Source of the DNA: Verrucomicrobiales bacterium
Lineage (GTDB): Bacteria; Verrucomicrobiota; Verrucomicrobiia; Verrucomicrobiales; DEV007
DNA length: 64,000 nt
Direction of reading: 5' to 3'
Assembly (NCBI GenBank): GCA_029213195.1
Contig: JARGNI010000003.1
Span: forward strand, 160,216-224,215
This document shows, one piece after another, positions 60,092 to 64,000 of this stretch (position 1 is its first letter; each line of letters begins with the position of its first letter). Position numbers and translations under genes: made by a program. The notes below the pieces were generated by a model. The model worked only from the letters and a program-made list of their open reading frames with translations, was not told where the DNA came from and ran no database searches.

Positions 60092-61534
60092 TCAGTGGGA
60101 AAGTTCGATCGTTTCCACTTCGGGTTCCTGCGCGTCCTGCTCGCGATGGATCAGCAGTTTCTCCCCGGAAACCTCCGCCCAAACGCGCAGCGTCTTTCCT
60201 CCGCTGGTAAATTCAAAAACGGGAGTTCCATCCTCTTGCAGGAGATAACTAGAGAACCGGACCTCCCCCGGCTTTCTCTCGACAGGATTCTGATGCTGCA
60301 GTTTCCCCTGGATCACGAGAGCCTTTCCGCCCCGACCCGCCCACGCAGGCTTGGCATCGATAAAACCGCCCTCTCCTGCCAACCAGACATTGGAGATCGC
60401 ACAAGTGTGGGTATCGAAGGAATAACTGACGCCTCCCGGCAGTCCGACACAGACAACAGCATGACCACCCGTCCCGCCCTGGAGGGGGCCCCGCAGGATC
60501 ACCGGCTTCTGGTCCGCTTCGATCAGGTAGGGATTGACCGGTTCCGCGGCCGTCACCTGATTGTCCTTCGGAAGGGGCAGCGTATCGACCACATGAAGAA
60601 TCCCTCGCATCACCACATGGTGGCCCGGAAAGGTGCAGACAAAGGGATACTCGCCCTTCTTCTCCGGGATCGTGAGGAACTGCGTGTCCGAATTTCCCGG
60701 TGCAACCAGCGCCGAGTGAAAGAGCACACGAGGATCATCAGGGACGTAATCGGCCGCCGTCATCTCTTCGAGATTCTCCACGACATACATGCCGAGTTCA
60801 TCGGCTACCTTGGGGCCAGGTTGGCAGATGAGCCAGTTGTGAGCCATCTCGTCCGAATTGAACAGGGTCAGGCTGACCTTGGATCCCGGAGTGGCGAAGA
60901 GTTCTTTCTTGTCGAAAGCCAGTCTCCCATGGAGGACACCGAGGAAAAGCGGGCGAGCATTCTCAAACCCAGCGGGAGCTTCCGGGAGCGCCTCCACCCA
61001 GCCAACGTCCAGTGTGATCTCCTTCAACTGGACATGCCCCCAGCCTCCATGCGCCGCATCAAAGAAATCGATCGTGTAGACCTCGTCCGGGGCGAGGTTG
61101 TGAAGTTCCTTCAGCTTCTGGTTCGAGAAGACGATCTCCTGTTCCGGTCCGTTGCGGTTGAGTCGCCCTCGGATCAGCCAGGCATCATCCGTCACCCGGC
61201 GCAAAGCCACCCCGAGGGGTCCGCGGTTGACCGTCTCGACGGGCAGCGAGAGGGAAGAAGTCGGAATTGGACCGCCTCCCCCGCTCTGCAATTTCAGGGA
61301 AACGGAGGAGCCGCCCTCGAGACGAAACCTGGGCGATCGCACGAGCAGCGTGGCATGAGGATCGTCCTTGATCTTGTCCGTGCCCAGTCCCCCATTTCCG
61401 AAACCCGCCTCTCCCCGGATCACCTGCCATCCATGGAGATCGTCGACGGGAGAAGCAAAGGAATACCGAACCGGCTCCGAATGAGCCACGGAGAACCAGG
61501 AGGCGACGAGCAGGAAAAGAGAAATTCGAAACAT
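60092..61534 (-). CDS. Secreted azurin-like type-1 copper domain protein
   Basis: A 480-residue exported protein with signal MFRISLFLLVASWFSVAHS. Residues about 195-318 form a cupredoxin with MAHNWLICQPG (His232) and EYPFVCTFPGHHVVMRGIL (Cys300, His305, Met309). The Cys-x4-His-x3-Met spacing equals that of azurin (C112, H117, M121). The N-terminal 190 residues are beta-rich, and a C-terminal domain (about 330-480, FDTHTCAISNVWLAGEGGF) is unassigned. It should pass electrons, probably to or from the propeller encoded 9 bp downstream. The start ATG at 61534 gives the signal peptide. Confidence 0.85.
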   Translation of the reverse strand: MFRISLFLLVASWFSVAHSEPVRYSFASPVDDLHGWQVIRGEAGFGNGGLGTDKIKDDPHATLLVRSPRFRLEGGSSVSLKLQSGGGGPIPTSSLSLPVETVNRGPLGVALRRVTDDAWLIRGRLNRNGPEQEIVFSNQKLKELHNLAPDEVYTIDFFDAAHGGWGHVQLKEITLDVGWVEALPEAPAGFENARPLFLGVLHGRLAFDKKELFATPGSKVSLTLFNSDEMAHNWLICQPGPKVADELGMYVVENLEEMTAADYVPDDPRVLFHSALVAPGNSDTQFLTIPEKKGEYPFVCTFPGHHVVMRGILHVVDTLPLPKDNQVTAAEPVNPYLIEADQKPVILRGPLQGGTGGHAVVCVGLPGGVSYSFDTHTCAISNVWLAGEGGFIDAKPAWAGRGGKALVIQGKLQHQNPVERKPGEVRFSSYLLQEDGTPVFEFTSGGKTLRVWAEVSGEKLLIHREQDAQEPEVETIELSH

Positions 61535-61858
61535 GAGCAGGAGAATTGGTGAGGTTCGGAAGGAGCAGCCACCGCAAACCATCCCGGTCTGTGCACCGAC
61601 CAGCTTACGCCGGACCAAGCGTTCGATATGGGGCCATGGAATAGGGGCCGTGGTCAAGATTTGAATTGGCGGGGAACCTGGTTTGCTACCCGAAGGGTCA
61701 CCAATCATTCATTCCTCAAGAATTCTCCAGGTTCGGGCACTCCTCTGGCTGATCGCTTCGAGTCGCTCAAATTCCTATTCTTTTCGCGCTTTGCTCCCTC
61801 ATTTGGCCGACCTCTACGAGTCGAACTGCGTTCAAATCCTTCCCGTCTGTCTCGTACG
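61535..61858. other. Intergenic region between the azurin-domain gene and the tRNA-linked hairpin
   Basis: 324 bp with no supportable gene. It is upstream of the azurin-domain gene on the minus strand; no clear -10/-35 pair was found. The chromosomal G+C level is still high here, unlike the region to the right of the tRNA remnant. Confidence 0.4.
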
Positions 61859-61901
61859 TTCAAAGACCCGAGTCCAGACAAGCTGGACTCGGGTCTTTGA
61901 A
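61859..61901 (-). terminator. Perfect 19-bp hairpin beyond the tRNA-Tyr 3' end
   Basis: 61859-61877 and 61883-61901 are exact reverse complements with a 5-nt loop (ACAAG). It lies 5 nt beyond the 3' end of the tRNA-Tyr remnant in the minus direction, so it is probably the natural terminator or processing stem of the tRNA transcript. Only a weak T-run follows. Confidence 0.6.
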
Positions 61902-61906
61902 AAGTA

Positions 61907-61958
61907 TGGGCAGGGCAGGATTCGAACCTGCGAAGGCATAGCCAGCAGATTTACAGTC
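61907..61958 (-). pseudogene. 3' half of tRNA-Tyr(GTA): probable attachment-site scar
   Basis: Reading the minus strand from 61958 to 61907 gives the tRNA-Tyr anticodon loop (CTGTAAA, anticodon GTA), the 3' anticodon stem, a class-II long variable arm (GGCTATGCC), a T arm with GCAGG/TTCGAAT/CCTGC, and the 3' acceptor strand CCTGCCC with discriminator A. There is no encoded CCA. The 5' half is absent: bases upstream (61959-61975) cannot pair with the anticodon stem, and no GGGCAGG is near. Integration into a tRNA gene leaves exactly this kind of 3'-half copy, with the intact gene at the far end of the element. Confidence 0.8.
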
Positions 61959-62264
61959 CCAATTAAGTAGTTAGCATTCAACGAGTTACAGAGAATAACT
62001 TCGTCAAAATGCGAGGTATTTCAAGTATTAAATACTGGAGTTTTGCAGGGTGGTGCAACATTCCATGTTCCCGTTGTCAGAACTTGTCATAAGCGATGGG
62101 AGGATGAGGCAACATGCGTCTCCCGGCGGTGAACGCTGGGTGATGATTTCCATCCCGTTTTATTCGCTAATCCTCATTCTCTTAGATCATTTCGGGAATA
62201 TCGTCAGTTCTCCGCGGCATCACGCTTTTTTGGTCAAGTTCGGCAGGATCTACAACGCTTACAA
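61959..62264. other. Left end of a probable integrated element, non-coding
   Basis: 306 bp, visibly AT-richer than the flank to the left. It contains the inverted repeat AGTATT/AATACT (62024-62036), a possible arm site. A plus-strand open frame at 62050-62289 has no recognisable features and runs into the end of the SUMF1 gene on the other strand, so I do not call it. Confidence 0.4.
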
Positions 62265-63959
62265 TCACGGTTTTCGATTCCTCGTTTGATTGGTGATTAT
62301 GACCCTTATGCCAATATTTTGTCCCCGCTTCATCGGCGAATATTGATACCGCTTTGCCGCCCGAACGGCTCCTCCACCACCCATCCAGCTCCCGCCTCTT
62401 ATCGTGTCGCCGATATCAATATCATCGGGAGATAGTTCACCGACCGGATCTATTTGGCCTTCACTGTAAAAATCTGGCCCAAATCGGTCAAAGGTCCACT
62501 CCCACACATTCCCATGCATATCGAAGATACCCCAAGAATTCGGTTCGTAAGAACCCACGGGGCATGCCTGTCCAAGATTCGTATCGACTTTCTCCGTCCC
62601 GTAGGGCTGGCGTCCGTTGAAGTTTGCCTGGGAAGAGGTCAGCTTGTCGCCGAAAGAGAACACTGTCCTTGTTCCAGCCCTGCAAGCATACTCCCACTGG
62701 GCTTCCGTGGGTATTGTGAAATACCAGGTTTCTGGAAGCTCATGCTCCTCGCTAAGAGCGTCACAAAACGCCATCGCGTCGATCCAGTTCACATAGTACA
62801 TCGGGAAATCCTTGCCTTGCCCATAATGTTGCTTCCCTCCCGAGAGCTGCTGTTGCTGTGAGAGATCCGTGTCCATCAGGGCCTCCCATTGTCCCTGAGT
62901 GATTTCAAATTTTGCAATCCAAAATCCCGACGTCAATCGCACTCGGTGAAGCGTTTCAAAAGGCGTTCGTCCGACCTCGTTCTCCGGGCTTCCCATTAGA
63001 AATCCTTCTTCACATGGTGGGCACCATGCGAATTCAATCTCCCCAAACGTTCGGATTTCGCCGGGAACGCTACCGGTCACTGGCCAGGATTCGAGATATT
63101 CTCGATCGGCGACCGACAACTCCTCTTTGCCAATCGTGCTGGTGACACCTGACTGAAGTTCTAAAATCACCTTTTCTTGGGATGTGGCCAGAACCCTCGC
63201 AAGAATCTTGCGCCCAACTAAGTCGCTGTATTCACGGAAGCCTTCTTGTCCCGAATATTGGGTGAAGACATTAAACTCCTTCGGAAACGCTTTTACCGGT
63301 TTTTGATGATTTTTCGGACGGGCGGGTGGCTGGCCCATCGGAACGTTCCGCTCGACCGCTTTGGCATCGGGGACAACCTCACGAATCACTTCATCGAGGT
63401 AGTCTTCGATTTCGTAGGACAAGTCCAAGAGCGGTTTGCTCGATGCTTCTCGCGCGACAATCGTGTTTCCCGAGCGGCACCGGACAATCCATCCGTTGAT
63501 TTTATCTCCCGCTATCGCCTTCTCGATGTCCAGCCTCGCTGTTCTCCCATCGGTGAGTCTGACGGTAAAGCTCGCAGACTGTGTCTCCTTGCCGCGAAGA
63601 GGGATCGATTCGAGAGTAACTGTGTCGAATTGTTCTGTGATATTGGCAACGGATGCGTCATAAATCCACTGCTCCCCACTAGCCTCATAACGGGCGATGA
63701 AAAAAACTTCAACCTGGTAAGGCGACTTTATTTTTTCTGTAAATCGCACGTCAACTTCCACCGCCTTCCCGCTCACGAGAATTTTTTTAGTCCACGACTG
63801 ACCCCGTATGCGAACATTGCGGGAACCACTTTTGACCGCTTTCGCCGAGAAGGAGATTGGCGTCAGAACTTCCTCCTGTCCTGTAACCGTGCTGGTGCAG
63901 GAAAAGGCAAGAACTATTCCTATTACTCCTATGAATGCGAAATACCTTGGTCGAGTCAC
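62265..63959 (-). CDS. SUMF1/formylglycine-generating-enzyme-family protein with SHD1-like segment
   Basis: A 564-residue exported or lipid-anchored protein; the N-terminus (FAFIGVIGIVLAFSCTSTVT) has a lipobox-like AFSC at Cys21. An SHD1-like segment lies around residues 240-290 (REYSDLVGRKILARVLATSQ, then GKEELSVADREYLESW). From about 310 to the end it is a C-type-lectin-like SUMF1 fold: EGFLMGSPENEVGR, FEITQGQWEALM, PTEAQWEYACRAGTRT, GIFDMHGNVWEW and IRGGSW. The paired catalytic cysteines of true FGE are not seen, so it is probably not a sulfatase activator. Codons are AT-richer than in the rest of the window, in line with transfer on the element whose scar is at 61907. The start is at 63959. 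Confidence 0.85.
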   Translation of the reverse strand: MTRPRYFAFIGVIGIVLAFSCTSTVTGQEEVLTPISFSAKAVKSGSRNVRIRGQSWTKKILVSGKAVEVDVRFTEKIKSPYQVEVFFIARYEASGEQWIYDASVANITEQFDTVTLESIPLRGKETQSASFTVRLTDGRTARLDIEKAIAGDKINGWIVRCRSGNTIVAREASSKPLLDLSYEIEDYLDEVIREVVPDAKAVERNVPMGQPPARPKNHQKPVKAFPKEFNVFTQYSGQEGFREYSDLVGRKILARVLATSQEKVILELQSGVTSTIGKEELSVADREYLESWPVTGSVPGEIRTFGEIEFAWCPPCEEGFLMGSPENEVGRTPFETLHRVRLTSGFWIAKFEITQGQWEALMDTDLSQQQQLSGGKQHYGQGKDFPMYYVNWIDAMAFCDALSEEHELPETWYFTIPTEAQWEYACRAGTRTVFSFGDKLTSSQANFNGRQPYGTEKVDTNLGQACPVGSYEPNSWGIFDMHGNVWEWTFDRFGPDFYSEGQIDPVGELSPDDIDIGDTIRGGSWMGGGGAVRAAKRYQYSPMKRGQNIGIRVIITNQTRNRKP

Positions 63960-64000
63960 CCGAACTGGCCCACCGGGAATGTTAGTCTGGTAGGGTTCGT

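Noticed and set aside
58835..61552. A 905-codon plus-strand open frame across the propeller and azurin-domain genes
   Set aside because: It spans two clear minus-strand genes with signal peptides and motifs, including their intergenic gap. Its translation has no family features.
61907..61975. A complete tRNA-Tyr gene
   Set aside because: The bases 5' of the anticodon loop do not pair with the anticodon stem, and neither a D arm nor a GGGCAGG 5' acceptor strand is found, so only the 3' half is there.
62050..62289. A 79-residue plus-strand frame at the left end of the element
   Set aside because: No recognisable motif, no ribosome-binding site, and it overlaps the end of a real gene on the other strand.
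62265..63959. A true formylglycine-generating enzyme for the three sulfatases
   Set aside because: The SUMF1 fold is clear, but the pair of catalytic cysteines expected in FGE is not seen and the gene is on a probable island.
1..64000. CRISPR arrays, rRNA genes and insertion sequences
   Set aside because: I saw no regularly spaced repeats, no rRNA-like sequence and no transposase. The only mobile-element signal is the tRNA-Tyr scar.

Overview
The window is high-GC bacterial DNA (about 60% by eye) and looks like Verrucomicrobiota, or at least the PVC group. The family mix shows this: a PSCyt3/DUF1588-DUF1585 cytochrome next to a DUF1552 protein, three secreted sulfatases, PQQ-type beta-propellers, a DUF3604 protein, a SUMF1 protein with an SHD1-like segment, a lipid-A gene (lpxA) and DWG-type Ser/Thr kinases. 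Start codons are rarely preceded by a Shine-Dalgarno sequence, which also fits. No phylogenetic marker was compared, so the assignment is an inference.

Layout. 1-7 kb: end of a PSCyt operon, a lipoprotein, two small membrane proteins, a PQQ-type propeller and lpxA. 7-14.3 kb: rlmD-like methyltransferase, glgB, pyruvate carboxylase. 14.4-16 kb: an ArsR regulator divergent from two YeeE/YedE sulfur-transport half-genes, with symmetric near-leaderless promoters. 16-18.2 kb: second propeller and a lipoprotein polysaccharide deacetylase. 18.2-22.7 kb: a complete phosphite uptake and oxidation operon, ptxABCDE, on the minus strand. 23-30 kb: a ZIP-like transporter carrying two cyclic-nucleotide-binding domains, a DUF3604 protein, a sulfatase, DUF2721 and MOSC genes. 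30-41 kb: proS, ilvA, an AAA ATPase, FAD oxidoreductase plus SDR/DUF2867, a protein kinase, a Tat-exported isomerase-like protein, DUF3817, a hydrolase and a zinc ribbon. 41-45 kb: a tandem nucleoside hydrolase plus sulfatase under a LacI-type operator. 45-50.6 kb: two uncharacterised envelope-type proteins, trxB, and a four-gene overlapping string (truncated AlkA-like fragment, MFS, DUF2256, circularly permuted photolyase). 50.6-54.8 kb: a HUMPS decarboxylase / zinc alcohol dehydrogenase / sugar isomerase / sulfatase operon. 54.8-56.6 kb: two overlapping RlaP-type nucleotidyltransferases. 56.7-61.5 kb: an esterase and a propeller/azurin-domain pair. 61.9 kb: the 3' half of a tRNA-Tyr gene, read as the end of an integrated island that runs off the right edge and holds an AT-richer SUMF1 gene.

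How it fits together. The lifestyle suggested is a polysaccharide degrader: sulfatases, deacetylase, esterase, sugar isomerases and nucleoside hydrolases, mostly with export signals. It has flexible phosphorus (phosphite) and sulfur (YeeE/YedE) acquisition. The best candidates for new biology are the verrucomicrobial ptx operon, the permuted photolyase, the RlaP pair and the cNMP-gated ZIP fusion.
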